From contig BGZK01000861.1 of the NCBI GenBank assembly GCA_005406025.1, forward strand, positions 124,001 through 188,000: a DNA stretch of 64,000 bases. Direction: 5' to 3'. The notes under the pieces were generated by a model. The model was not told the origin of the DNA. It saw only the letters and a program-made list of their open reading frames with translations, and did not search any database. Shown here piece after piece: positions 35,385 through 46,639 of the stretch (its first letter is position 1; every line of letters begins with the position of its first letter). Made by a program: the position numbers and the translations under genes. The DNA is from Eumeta japonica (taxonomy: Eukaryota; Arthropoda; Insecta; Lepidoptera; Psychidae).

Positions 35385-35745
35385 CTTGTAAAAACGCGCT
35401 TAAGATATTTCATATTTTCACTAGCCCCTTTCGGGTGCCGCCACGAAATAAACGCGGTCCAATTACCATATTTTATTTTTTAAACGGGCCCGATCGTTCA
35501 ACGCGCCGCCTCCCCTTTTATCAAAACGGCTCACGCGAAATATCATCAAACAATAATTTATTTTAAAGCAAGAAAACCATACCTCGAGGCGTCACGGCGC
35601 GCCGTCCCCCGCAAATTTATTCACCCCCGGCGACGCCGTCAAATCGCACTTTAATTCGCTGTTAAGTTCCGGTCGGCCCCGTGTTATTTACGGCCCGCGT
35701 GCGAGCGGCCGGCTCTCGGTCTACACCGGGATATCTAGATACAAA
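35385..35745. promoter_or_regulatory. Large GC-rich island, candidate conserved non-coding element
   Basis: Alternating CpG-rich blocks (GGGCCCGATCGTTCAACGCG, GTCACGGCGCGCCGTCCCCC, GCGAGCGGCCGGCTC) and AT cores (CCATATTTTATTTTTTAAAC, AACAATAATTTATTTTAA) stand out strongly from the surroundings. There is no repeat match and no plausible exon. The AT cores include posterior-Hox-like TTTTAT words. The function is inferred. Confidence 0.38.
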
Positions 35746-36170
35746 CGTATCGATAAATAACAAAGGTAAGGGTATTGGCTCACGTGGCGTGTCTGTGTGT
35801 ACAAGTTCATGAGTTTATTTACTATAAATTTGTTAAAAAAAACAGCGATTTAATTACAGTTCCTGAAAATTTAATGTTAGATGTTTTATCAAAAAATTAA
35901 ATACTTCTAATCAAACGATTGAAAAGGTAATGCGAAGTCTCGCAACATCTAACTGGTAGATAGTTGACAAGCTATTTCATCGCGAGTGGTTTCTGACCAA
36001 GTTATTCCGTTAAAGTGGGGAATAAAAATAACGGGTACATTATGAAACTGAAAGAATTTTTTTTTTGTGAGATTAAGATATTTCCAATATTTTTCAATGT
36101 ATGTGAATAAAAAGATTCATAAGAAACCCGATTCAAGAACACCAACTAAATTTTAAAATAATCGATTTCT
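35746..36170. other. AT-rich stretch, nothing recognised
   Basis: A GTATCGATAAATAAC word near 35745-35760 borders the GC-rich island; otherwise no feature. Confidence 0.4.
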
Positions 36171-36175
36171 AAATA

Positions 36176-36824
36176 CAGCCGGCCGAGTGCGTGTCGGTCC
36201 ATGCTTAGTGTAGGGTTCCTTAGTTGCTGGTCAAAAAATACGGTCTTAGAAGGTGACTTTTTGTTTGATGCTATGAACTTATTAATTTCGTGTGGTCATA
36301 GATCTATATTTATTACCTATTTGTCATTATCAACAATGTCATGTAAAGTAATTTACATTTCCAATGGAAATTATATGAAATTTTGCTTTTTACTTCTTCA
36401 AGTACATTTCATTTGTTGGTCGACTATTCGTTGTTAACTTGTAAAGCCCACTTAGCTGTGATAATTTTCCGTTTTAACTTTGTTATATGTACTGTTACCA
36501 TGATTTTTTTTTTAATATCCAAGAATAACCATCTATTTGGTAGGGGTGGGAGACATTTAGCTCCCTAAGTAAGTCGAAAAATGGTACCTATTCACAGACC
36601 CGAAATGTTTGTGAAAGAGTTATCCAACGATAGCCCACACCATGGAATAGATGGAAAAAATTAAGCATAGGAAATCCATGTCGGCGTGATTAATACGTAT
36701 ACCCATATCAAATTACAACTTTCTAGTACTAAGTCACTGAGTTAAACCGCGGAGAGGCAAATAGACAGACAGATCGACGGACGGAACTATAAAGGTTCCC
36801 TGTTTACTACGGAACCCTAAAATC
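36176..36824 (+). mobile_element. Non-autonomous GGAACCCTA-bounded repeat
   Basis: It begins CCGGCCGAGTGCGTGTCGG with TAGGGTTCC soon inside, and ends AGACAGACAGATCGACGGAC, GGAACTATAAAGGTTCC and CTACGGAACCCTAAAA. TAGGGTTCC and GGAACCCTA form inverted ends. The layout is that of a very common lepidopteran non-coding repeat. The 78- and 61-codon frames inside are incidental. Confidence 0.65.
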
Positions 36825-37089
36825 CCCTCTTACAAAATTTATATATTTAGTGGCCTTTTTTTCACAGCATTGCCCGCGTCATAATAAAATAGTCATCGTC
36901 TCGATGTTGTTTTCTTTCATCGGAAAACAATTCAATTAAACAAACAAACTCTCTACCTCATTTATATTTAGCATTCTTAAGATATTTATAATATCGGTTA
37001 GGTTTAATTCGTATCTTTTCGTTATCATTTGCATAAAAGTGTTGATAACAACATTCCGTTTTGTAATGAAATTTCATTCCATCGCTGTG

Positions 37090-37330
37090 TCAGGTTATTA
37101 ATCATCCCGCTCCCGACGCACACTTTCTCACAGTCTTTTCATCTTGAGGGGCTTTAGACCATAAGCCCTCTACGCTAGCCTAATGCAGGTTGAAGCCTGC
37201 TAACAATCGTTGCCAAGACAACATCTGGACCGACAGTTTAAAATCTTCTCCGCAACAAGGAATATCAAAACCAGTATCTTCTGGTTGGAAGGCATATATC
37301 TATTGTACTATATGCTTACATACAATATCA
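37090..37330 (-). mobile_element. LINE 3' tail fragment
   Basis: The minus strand reads CAGGCTTCAACCTGCATTAG, GCTAGCGTAGAGGGCTTATG, GTCTAAAGCCCCTC and GGATGATTAATAA. This is a decayed form of a LINE 3' end (GCCTGCATTGGGCTAGCGTG..., then CCTAAACCC and a GATGAT tail) frequent in Lepidoptera. The coding part is no longer recognisable. Confidence 0.45.
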
Positions 37331-37419
37331 TTATACTTTACTGAGCTACCACCACACCACTTTTAATCCATTTTGATGTTCTATTTCTGAAGATTTTACA
37401 AACAAACACAAATTGTTTT

Positions 37420-37720
37420 ATTAGTCCAGAACAGCGTATCAACGGCATTCATACCGTCAGCTCCTTGTTCGGCTCGGCAATGCATGCCGCGCAAGTCCGT
37501 GCCGTACGAGCCATGGAGAGTGAAGCACCTTTGAATGCGAGCTAAAATCTAATAAGTACCTACTAGTTGCAGCGCACAGAAGCGAGCGTGAAACAAGGCA
37601 CCTTTCGCGTGAACGCTAGTGTTGCCAGTTCTTATAGCTTTTTTGTAGAGCGTGGTGAGCTTTTTACCGCTTTGTCCGGCTACAGAGTGGTCGGTACGTT
37701 GCAGCTGTTTACTCGGCTTT
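37420..37720. other. GC-richer patch, possible transposon relic
   Basis: CGGCAATGCATGCCGCGCAA includes the dyad GGCA-ATGCA-TGCC. GTGAACGCTAGTGTTGCCAG nearby is typical of repeat ends I have seen in Lepidoptera, but I cannot place the family. The 60-codon minus frame is not convincing. Confidence 0.25.
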
Positions 37721-37739
37721 TTATGTAGCAAAAGAAAAT

Positions 37740-38925
37740 AACAATAAACATCGCCAGTCCTGATGGTTGTACCCTAAAAATGCAGAATAATAATTGCCGT
37801 TTTTTATATTGCATGTATTTATAAAATTTATATAAAAACTTTTTATAAAAGTGTAGCTCGAAATTTTACTTGTCATATTTTCTAAAAAAAAACTAAATTA
37901 TCCATCATATGTCGACGTTTAGATACTACTAAGCTTTTCCTACCGTGTTTGGAGAATGTCCGTAATCCGTATGCAACTGCGTACGTGTGGGTGTGTATAA
38001 GTAGCGTGACCGATTAGAATCGTGCTGACCGCGGTTATAAGGAAAAGTAAGAGTTCCGATATATTATCCGATACGTAATCAATTACGTAAATTTCGAGAA
38101 GTCTCTAAGAATTGTGGAAAAATGTTTTTTTTTTAATAATTCATAAGCCATACGATTTAAAAATCCAATTTTCTGTATTTATGAAAAAACCGCGTTGAAT
38201 TTCGTAAACTTAATAGAAATCAGTTAATTTCTTCGAGAGATATAAAGAACGAAAACATTTCAATAAAATTGTTTTTTTCGATTAAAAATAAATCTATGTT
38301 TAAATTTAAATGTTATTTAGAATTTAAAAAGCTGTATCGAACAACTAAACCTCGTTAAAGTCCAATAAGTTGACCAAGTGATATGGTTGTCAAAAAGTGT
38401 TAAAAATTGTATTAATTTACCTTTTAGATTTCCTGACTAATAAATTTTTAAAGTTAAATAATTTTTGAGCTCAAAGAACTGTATCCGATGCTGCAAACCC
38501 TTCTGAAGCCAAGTACTTTGTTGAAAAGAAATCTTTGGTAAAGTATTAGAAAAATTACAATTAGATTACATATTTTTTATTATAACTCAGAATTTTGAAA
38601 GAGAACGTTGATAATTGTGAGTTGGAAAATATACATAAAAAATGTTTTCGTCCCTTCCGGACTCAAAACAATGCGGGAAGTTTTAAGTCCAGTGAAGATT
38701 CTTTTATTTAAATCTTCGCACTCCGCCTTCGGTAGAACGTAGCTTATAAAGTATAGTGTTTCTATGTTTGTTCTCAACAAAAGCACACAAAGAAGTAGGA
38801 ACTACATCATATTAAACAAATATAAATCCGTCATAACCAATATATATCTCTACATTTTAAACCTACATAAACGCATGTTTAAACTACAGCAATTAAGCAA
38901 TCCATTTGCTTAAGATTACTCATTC
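37740..38925. other. AT-rich stretch with possible relic of composite repeat
   Basis: AATTTTTGAGCTCAAAGAAC near 38460-38480 resembles the GAGCTCAAAGA phrase of the composite repeat. Nothing else is supported. Confidence 0.3.
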
Positions 38926-38929
38926 GATG

Positions 38930-39215
38930 CGTGCGATTTATTACTCACAAACGACACAACCTCGTCGGCGGAGACCGAGAACGGCCCGAAATGCAGTCCT
39001 CGACGGAGGACGGACGCTTTATCGGCTGGAAATGGGGAAAATAGACCGTTTTTTTTTACCCTCAAAACGGTTTGTCAACGTCAAGCGGGGAGTCGGTCAA
39101 ATGGCCGTCATTTGACATTGACGTCTAACGGTTATTTAGAGTCGGATTTCGCGCTCAAGGTGTCCCCGCCGCGTTCGAGTTCGCTATGTTATTGGATCCT
39201 CGCCGAGAATTTTCA
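38930..39215. promoter_or_regulatory. GC-rich island with perfect dyad, candidate conserved element
   Basis: GTCAAATG (39096-39103) and CATTTGAC (39109-39116) are perfect inverted arms around GCCGT. Each arm holds half-sites like E-box CAAATG/CATTTG. Flanks are CpG-rich (ACGGCCCGAAATGCAG; TGTCCCCGCCGCGTTCGAG) and include GACGCTTTATCGG. There is no family match. A dyad of this size could bind a dimeric transcription factor. Confidence 0.35.
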
Positions 39216-40460
39216 AGGTTTCAGAAGCACCGAAAACGATGAGTTCTATAATACGATATCTGCGAGCTACGTACATTAATTTTCTGATAGAAATGAAAGA
39301 TACTCCGGTTCGGTAAAGTAATTGATTTTGAGATATCTATAGCGAAGAACGACTTCGACCTCGTGAGCTGAAGAATACGTGCCTTTTTAAAGGTTTCCAT
39401 AGAAAATTCTTCTAATTGAAAGAAAGGAAAAAAGGTATTTATTAGGTTCTCAGAAAAAATTTCCAAAGTATAAAATATTCAATGCACACTAAACCTAATA
39501 TTAATATTTTTAAAATGGCCACTGCTTCAGATTTTGCGGTAGCTTGAAAAAACCCACAGCACTGATTTGCAATTAGAACCAACAGAGCTCCACACCAAAC
39601 TTTGACGTGTACATATATTATTATGAAACTCCCATCCAAGGACACTGCATTTTATTAAGCAAATGACTAATAGCGAAGGTTACCAACAATTATTTAGGTT
39701 ACTATTTGCTGCAACTACAGAATTTCGACACTGCAAACCTAAGACTACCACGAAATGCTGTGTTCGGTGTACCGGTAGGATAGCCCGGACCTTCTACTTA
39801 TACTTACTAAATAACTAATTTAAATTGTTGAATAAATAAGCTGTAGTTTTCCACTAAAACAACATCATATAAAGTCACTGCAAAGTGTAATTGGATCCTC
39901 GCTTACATTTTTAATATTTTTGTTTTGTTTAAACATGAAGTGATATGAAAACAGGAAGGGGTTTGAAAACAGAAACGGTCACATGCGTTTTGAATTAGTT
40001 GTATCGATCTCTGTGAACGACTATACATACAATTCCCATAGACAACATCATAGTAATTAAATTTTGATAAAATGAGTGATTCGCAAAGACAGACGCATGT
40101 TAATATTTAGAGAATTACAAATTTAATATAATACTTTAAGTCTAAAAAAACAGTTTGTGACCACACATAATATATGATGCCCAAATTCAAATTCTGCATC
40201 CATTAGCAAACCCACACTTTCGGTTTCGACAACTCGGTCATCAACTACACTGAGCAACGCGGTATCAGGCGAATGACTTCAATTGCTTAATTTAGTAAAA
40301 ATAGTGTCTCATTATTAAAAACTGAATTAAAATAAGACAAAAACGTTCAAACGTTCCAATTTAAACTTTTTTACCACATTTTTTAAAAGCAAGATTAAAA
40401 TATTTCGTCTCACTGGAATATTAATCTACAACGACATCATTTTCGGTCGATGATTTCGTA
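39216..40460. other. AT-rich stretch, nothing recognised
   Basis: No gene is supported; minus frames at 39221-39466 and 39442-39645 have AT-driven codons and no motif. Confidence 0.4.
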
Positions 40461-40465
40461 CAGAT

Positions 40466-41010
40466 TCAAATGTCATTTAAAATCAGAAAAATCATTTGAA
40501 AGATGGGCGTTAAAAGGCAAATGCTTTTCTAAAGCGATTGTTTACTGATGGTTCAATGAATTTAAGCACGGTCGAGTGACTTTGGCGAATAAAGGAAGTA
40601 TCGGCCGCTTTTTGACGGCTGTTACAGAAAAAACGTGCTAAGGGTAAAAAAATTACTTTAAGATAATAGGCGAATTACATACAATTACGCATGAAGAGAT
40701 TTAATACATACCACAAATTGGGTCGGCAAGTGTGCACAGAGCTCTACAAGGGCATCTTCGCGTAAAGAAGGCAGTCATCATACTGGGGACTTTACAGTCT
40801 AACACAGAGTCAGAAGCAGGTTCAAGTATAGAATGATGTCGTTACATGATAGAAAAATTTAAAGCGGGCCAAGCGGGCCATGTATCATGGATTTATCGGT
40901 TGATTTAGAAACTAAGTATCAGTCGACGCTGTTTTGTTCACTGGTATAGACGTTTGAAACTTTCTATAAACGGCAACGGGAAGTTTTTTGAAAACATATA
41001 ATGAAAAATA
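40466..41010 (+). pseudogene. Second mariner transposase relic (cecropia-like)
   Basis: Translation gives MSFKIRKSFERWALKGKCF, WFNEFKHGRVTLANKGSIGR, then IGSASVHRALQGHLRVKKAV and CRYMIEKFKAGQAGHVSWIY in one mostly consistent frame with several stops. This order (helix-turn-helix, WFxxFxxGR, GIGSAxVHxIL, WCRxMLEKF, xxWIY) fits mariner of the cecropia type from memory. The block before WIY, where the first catalytic Asp sits, is missing, and nothing after about residue 170 remains. It differs from the mariner at 20775, so two mariner lineages invaded this region. Confidence 0.7.
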
Positions 41011-41029
41011 GTAAACCGTAATATTTTTT

Positions 41030-41250
41030 TAAGGCTCCGTACCCAAAGGTTGTCAGCGGGATCCTATTACTATGGTTTCGCTATATGTCCGTCCGTCTGT
41101 GTGCCACAGGGTTTTACTTTTTTAACTGTAATAGGTAGACACTTGAAATTTTAACAGTGAGTCTATTACTGTAGCTGATGTAACAAAAAATAATAAAATT
41201 AATTAAAAAATGAGAATATTGTACGGTGCTACGGAACCTTTTGTTTGCGA
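41030..41250 (-). mobile_element. GGAACCCTA-family repeat, short opposite-strand copy
   Basis: GGCTCCGTACCCAAAGG, TATATGTCCGTCCGTCTGTG, ACTTGAAATTTTAACAGTGA and GTGCTACGGAACC are the mirror of the end of the element at 36176, so this copy points the other way. It starts about 20 bases past the mariner relic. Confidence 0.55.
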
Positions 41251-41509
41251 GTCAAATATGTGAGGCAAACACACGATAATACGATGCTACATAGGTCTTA
41301 ATATTAATTGCGGAATGTCTAATAAAACATTGAGGTCAATATACATATTCGATTAGCTGATTAAGGTAGGTAAAATAAGTAAAACCTAATTAATATATCG
41401 TAAGAGATGATTTCAACGGCAATGTAAGTCGACCAATTAAAATATCGACCGATTAATTTTTTCCTCTTCATAGAGCATTCAATTGATCTGCCTACATTTT
41501 TTTTTTCGA

Positions 41510-41660
41510 AAAAGTGTTCATCGCGCAGCGCCGGCGCCGGTCCCGAGCGGTCTGCCCGCGCCCGGCAATTTCAATTTACGAGCGTAAGCGCGATAAAGGC
41601 AGCACGTGCCCGCGTCACACGCAACCGGATTGTTTCTGGATAGGGCACTGAACACGACAG
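41510..41660. promoter_or_regulatory. GC-rich island, candidate conserved non-coding element
   Basis: CATCGCGCAGCGCCGGCGCC, GAGCGGTCTGCCCGCGCCCG, GCGCGATAAAGGCAGCACGT and CACGTGCCCGCGTCACAC include an E-box (CACGTG) and a GATAAAG core. The contrast with flanking AT-rich DNA is strong. No ORF or repeat match. Confidence 0.35.
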
Positions 41661-41845
41661 TCAATGTTCAGTTTACTACGTGCGTGCATTGCCTGAGCCA
41701 ATTTGCTGATATTATTTAATAATTTCGACCATGAACAGTAACTTCTTTTTCTATTGTAATTGCCTATTCAATTTTGTGATCAGTGGTCTGTTTTATTTCA
41801 TTTTTTTTAATCCGATCATATTAACTATAACACCTTTTTGCTTTT

Positions 41846-42620
41846 TAACGGACTTCAAAAAAAGAGGAGGATCTATGTTCGTCTATATGTATTTTTTATG
41901 TATGTTCAGCGATAATTTCGTTAATTGGAGACCGATTCCGAATTGTCTTTTTTGTTTTGAAATAGTATACTCCCGAGGTGATACCATAGTCACCATCAGG
42001 ATCTGATGATGGGTTTCCCAAGAAATTCCAGGTAAACCCATAAATATTATAGGCACGAATAGTGTCTGAGCTCTGTTTTTAAATTGTTCAAGATTTTGCG
42101 TATAGTAGTTATCATATCATGCTGCTGAGCTGATGATGGAAGCCACAGCACTCCTTGACGGCTAGGAGTTAAGAGGTGATACTGCGATTTGTTGCCAGAA
42201 CCTGCTCTTCAATGGCTATTAGTAAGACCTAGTACGCACTGAATTAAAATTAATTACTTATTAATCTGCCTACATATTTTCATTCCTTTATTTAATTCCA
42301 ACGTGACAATCGTAGCAGGAACACATCAAAATTCTTAGGGATGACAGTAGGTATAGAGTGTATTAATTTAATGTTAAAGTGAATAAAAATGTAATCTGTA
42401 TGAATTGTAAAATTTTTATATTATTAAATGTATGTAAAATTGATGTAGTTTGTATAAGAATAATTTAGTAGTCGCAATTCAACTAAGAATATATAGACCC
42501 TGAAGTGACTACCAGTGGACAATAAATTCGGGATCGGAACTGCTTTTTCCACTTTTACGTACAAAAGTTAAAAGATGCCTGGCCGATTCTATTAACCATG
42601 GCCTAATCCACATCCAATCC
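41846..42620 (+). repeat. Composite dispersed repeat, copy D (5' part plus second block)
   Basis: It opens with ACGGACTTCAAAAAAAGAGG, a well-known lepidopteran repeat start. It continues through CACCATCAGGATCTGATGAT, GAGCTGATGATGGAAGCCAC and TGCGATTTGTTGCCAGAACC (shared with copy B at 23625). From about 42330 it becomes the block shared with 25720-26020. It thus joins two blocks that occur separately elsewhere. Confidence 0.6.
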
Positions 42621-42699
42621 AGAATAGTTAAATGAATTGTAAAGTTATAATTATTCGATAACCGAAAATGTGATTTAAAATAAATTAAAAAATAATAAA

Positions 42700-42780
42700 A
42701 ACCGACTTCAAAAACCTACCCAAATCTTTTTTTTAAGCTGTCTTTACAAACAATTAATCATTTGTTTTTGGCGTCGGTTC
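42700..42780. mobile_element. 80-bp miniature element with terminal inverted repeats
   Basis: AACCGACTTCAAAAAC near 42700-42715 faces TTTTTGGCGTCGGTT at 42765-42779; the inverse of the second is AACCGACGCCAAAAA, so 13 of 15 bases pair. The interior is a poly-T and TTACAAACAATTAATCA. The end motif equals the start motif of the neighbouring copy D. Confidence 0.45.
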
Positions 42781-42784
42781 TAGC

Positions 42785-43420
42785 TAAAGATAAATCAGAC
42801 ACAGTTTTGTCTTTTTTAAGAAGAAGATCTTTTTTTAACTCAATATCTAACGTTTCATATTCGTGTTTATAAATTATATGTATATATTTATATATGCGTA
42901 ATATTATTTTTAAAAGTAAAACCGTGTACCCAATATTGTGTGGACGACAAAATTCTTACTTCTGTGATTGACATCATTTATTATTTTGAAGATTTTTCCG
43001 AAACATTCCCTCATTGAAACTATAAATATGCCTTTGAACTCATCTCTGAACCTTGCCAAATTCGTTTTAAATCGCAACGTATCGCTAGCGGAAAAGGGTG
43101 TTTTTGTTTTCCAAACTAACTAAAAACTAAAAAATAAGAAAAAAACCGATAACTTATGAAGGTTTATTCATAAAGAGATACTATAGTGCCTTATTTATCA
43201 GCTATAGTCAAAGAATGTGTACAAGTTATAGATGGATAGCTATATTATCAACTTCAAGGAAAGCTTATAAAAAATATGCTTAATCAAATTCTGAATTAAA
43301 ATATTAAGAAGTAAAATGGTGACTTTATAAAATTAAAGGAATGATATTTCAAAAGCGAGATGCAGAAGGTAGATACGGGTAATATTAAAACAAATGGATC
43401 ACGTACAAAACTATAGAAAA
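42785..43420. other. AT-rich stretch, nothing recognised
   Basis: No supported feature between the miniature element and the LINE relic. Confidence 0.4.
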
Positions 43421-43424
43421 ACCA

Positions 43425-43940
43425 CGAGGATCTATATCTGGTTCCTTTGTATTTTGAGTATATATCAATGACTTGCCATATCTAATTGATAAATAAGCTC
43501 GCGTTATTTGCAGATGACACGCTACTGACAAGGTTAAGAAAGCTCCTTAATAAAAACTATGTATTGTCCATGATCGACCTAATTCATTGCAAATAATTTA
43601 TCACTAAATACTGAGAAAGCAAAATGTATAAAATTCACATTGCTTATGAGGCTTGATTTTGTTAGTAAAATCGTATTGACAAAAAAATAAGAATATTAGG
43701 AGATAAAAAAAACCGCAAGACTTGTGTATTTCGGCTACTTTCATAGCATAATGGGTTAAGAAGTTTTATTGTGGGGAGAGCTATAGTCATTTAAACAATA
43801 TTTGTATTACAAAAAAAAGGGCTACTAGAGTCTTATTCGACTCGAAATACAGAGTTAACTTGTAGAAATTTTTAAGAAATATAATGTTCTAACTTATCAC
43901 TTGGCTTGTGAGTACCTACACTTGTGATTATATTATACAT
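43425..43940 (+). pseudogene. CR1-like LINE reverse transcriptase, internally deleted
   Basis: RGSISGSFVF(stop)VYINDLPYLID is followed in the next frame by ALFADDTLLT, so the F-A-D-D catalytic box (43504-43524) is intact. LSLNTEKAKCIKF-like text follows. The relic then jumps to ARLVYFGYFHSIMG (about 43720-43755), VLLWG, LYYKKKGY and LTYHLACEYL. The missing middle (thumb connection) indicates an internal deletion, and stops and frameshifts are frequent. The order of motifs is that of CR1-group LINEs of Lepidoptera. It has no 5' part. Confidence 0.7.
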
Positions 43941-45035
43941 GTTAATAAACATGTTACAAATTTTTCTAGAAATAGTTATTATTACATTGTAAGCACTTAA
44001 AATAAATATGAAATTGTTACATGGTTTAGATTGTCGATGATTAGTACTCTTTTCATGAGTCTTTTATGACGAAATTAAGAAAAACATATAAGTACACAGT
44101 TCAATAAAAAAGTTCAAGGCAAATTTTTGAAGATAACTTTTATAATTCAAATAGACACTAGATTATTAAAATAAACACGGCATCAATGAATATATAAGTT
44201 AATATCAATGTATGACAATTGTAAATAAGAAAAACCAAGGACTAAGCGTTGAGGTGTTTGTTTATAATTCTTCACCTCCTTTTCTTTTCCAAACCGATAA
44301 ATAATATTGAGTACGATAATACAAACGTTCAAAAAGCGTTTCTTGTGTCATCTTATTTAAATAAAAATAAGTGATTTTTATTATTTAAATATCACTATAC
44401 ATCACTATATATCAGAAAAAAAGATCTGAAATTGTCGCTTTATGAGTAATTGTTCTCAAATTTCTCAAACCTATTCATTCTAATCCTGTTTTAACCATGA
44501 AAGTGTTTCTTTTAGGAGAAAATTTCAAGTCTATAATTTTTGGTTAGGGTAAATTTTGCTATTTTATTAAGTTAATATCTCCATGAAATCAGAAAATTTA
44601 GGTTACAGAATTATCTCAGAAATTATTCTGTGATTTGTGAGACATGTATTGCATTAGCTGTAAGTTTTTTTTTTTGTATAAATAAATAAGTATTGAATAA
44701 TATATAATATATTAAGTACATAGGTATTAAAATCAGTTCACGAAAAAATCGTTGAATTTTAAAAGGTACTTATGAAAGTTTTCGGATGTTCTTCTCAATG
44801 ATTAGATTATCGTGGTTTCGTACACCAAAAGAAAGTCATTGAAACTTTAACTTCATTATATTTACGTCAAAAAATATATTTCACATACACAAAATCAAGA
44901 TCACAGTTAGTATGATAATAAAAATAAATTCTTTAAGCAAAATTATTGATTTAAACAATACGGCATAACTTTTTATTCTGTTTAATGTGTTTTGTACGCT
45001 TTCAAAAATGAAAGCTTTGATTTGTTTTTAGGAAT
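43941..45035. other. AT-rich stretch, nothing recognised
   Basis: Low complexity; no supported feature. Confidence 0.45.
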
Positions 45036-45039
45036 GTTT

Positions 45040-45440
45040 GATGAACTCGTATCGCGATTTGCGCCATTCGAAGTGTCGAGTTTCAACGTAAGCGCAGTTT
45101 TGATGTTTCAAATGCGATTTCTTTCGCAATTTGCAATGCGATCAGACGACGCTTAACTCGTGCCGAACCAGCGCGGAGAGTTTAGTGTCCGACCGCATCA
45201 ACCATAAACAAGATTATAGAAGTGTTTACCTCTGCAGCATCTAAACAAAAACATGGCCGCAAAAGACTCAGTGTCTGTGGGATCGCATAAAAACATTTTC
45301 ACAGACTGACAAGTGATTTACAACGATACGATATCTCTGAATTACTGCATCAGCTTGAAAAATTAACAATTGCGAGAGATTACGCAACGCAACTGAATTG
45401 CAACCGAACCAAGGAACGGGATCATGTTTGAAAATGGAGG
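45040..45440. other. GC-richer patch of unknown origin
   Basis: Words such as CGCGATTTGCGCCATTCG, GCGATCAGACGACGC and CCAGCGCGGAGAGTTTAG stand out. Neither strand keeps an open frame longer than about 40 codons, yet the text from 45250 to 45440 (GCCGCAAAAGACTCAGTGTC...) looks like decayed coding sequence. It may be an old DNA transposon; no motif identifies it. Confidence 0.25.
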
Positions 45441-45559
45441 TAAAAAACTGACCTGGGCTTGGATGAAATAAAATGGTTATTCAGAGACATGAATCTGCAG
45501 CTAAAAGATAATAAATATAAATGACATTACGTCCTTTTTAGTTTTTGTATTTGAGAATC

Positions 45560-46420
45560 TAGAGTTTTTAACTTTTAAAAAATCTATGGGCCATCCCTGA
45601 AACTCTTCACCATGATATTTATCGATGTGATTTTGATCTCCTTGATTTATAAACGTTGTTTATGAGTTTTTCAGCTCAAATATGTGAAACACGGTTGATC
45701 CTTCAGGTCATCCGTAAAACTTCTTACTACTTTGGAGCTCAAAGAATTGAAATTAAAGGAGCAAATAAGTTTTGAGGTCATCATACTCAAAAGATCGGTT
45801 TTTCGGTTTTTCAAGCTCTTAGTTCAAAAATGTGTTTCTGATACGTTTTGAGCTTTTACATTCAAAAATTCATATATATTATAAACTAGTTCATATTAAA
45901 TTTTTATTTACAATATGTTTGGAACACGTTGTTTGGAATTAGAACTCAAACGAACCCATGATTTTAATGCAATTTGCAAGAAAGAACGTTGTTTTTTAAG
46001 CAGAAGGGATAGTTAGGTTTTAGAATTTATCGGAAGAGTAGTTTAAAAAATATATTTAAAACCAATGTCAAAAAAGTTTCCTCAACTAAATCTCTTGATC
46101 AAATCAAAGTATTTTTATGCATGTTGCTGCAGTCAATGTGACTGCTTGGGCAAAAGAGCTGATAAAATTTTGGTATCGATCGCTAGAGTGGTCTAAAAGT
46201 TATTTATTTCAAAAAAACATTTTTCTCTTTCACACGCACACACACACACGCACGCACACGCACGCACACGCACGCACGCGCGCACACATACAGACATACA
46301 GACATCACTCGGAAAACTGTCGAAATAGATTTCTAGGACCCTAAAACGTCAACATTGGGTAAAAACTCGATCTTCCAAATACAGGTTGATAAACAGTAAC
46401 TTTCCAATTTTATGAAAATT
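45560..46420 (+). repeat. Composite dispersed repeat, copy C with CA/CG-rich core
   Basis: TACTACTTTGGAGCTCAAAG, TTCAAGCTCTTAGTTCAAAA, GAACACGTTGTTTGGAATTA and TTATCGGAAGAGTAGTTTAA follow the order of copies A and B. Then comes a (CA)/(CG)-rich microsatellite at 46230-46302 and CATCACTCGGAAAACTGTCG. The ORF with a His-Thr run at 46117-46344 is only the microsatellite translated. Confidence 0.65.
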
Positions 46421-46639
46421 TTTCAATTATTTTTCAAAGAATTTATCAAAGTTAAAAAGGCATAATCATGACAAAATAATTTTGGTATATACCATAATTT
46501 TTATACATATATTTTTATGAATGACTGAGACTTGTTTGTTTTGTTTTTAAAATGCACTATATTGAAATAAATATTATTACATCTGTATAAGAATAAATAA
46601 GGGTGCAAAGTATTTCGTCTAAGCACTTACATACCGTTT

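Noticed and set aside
46117..46344. 75-codon ORF with a His-Thr/Ala run
   Set aside because: Same reason: CA/CG microsatellite inside repeat copy C.
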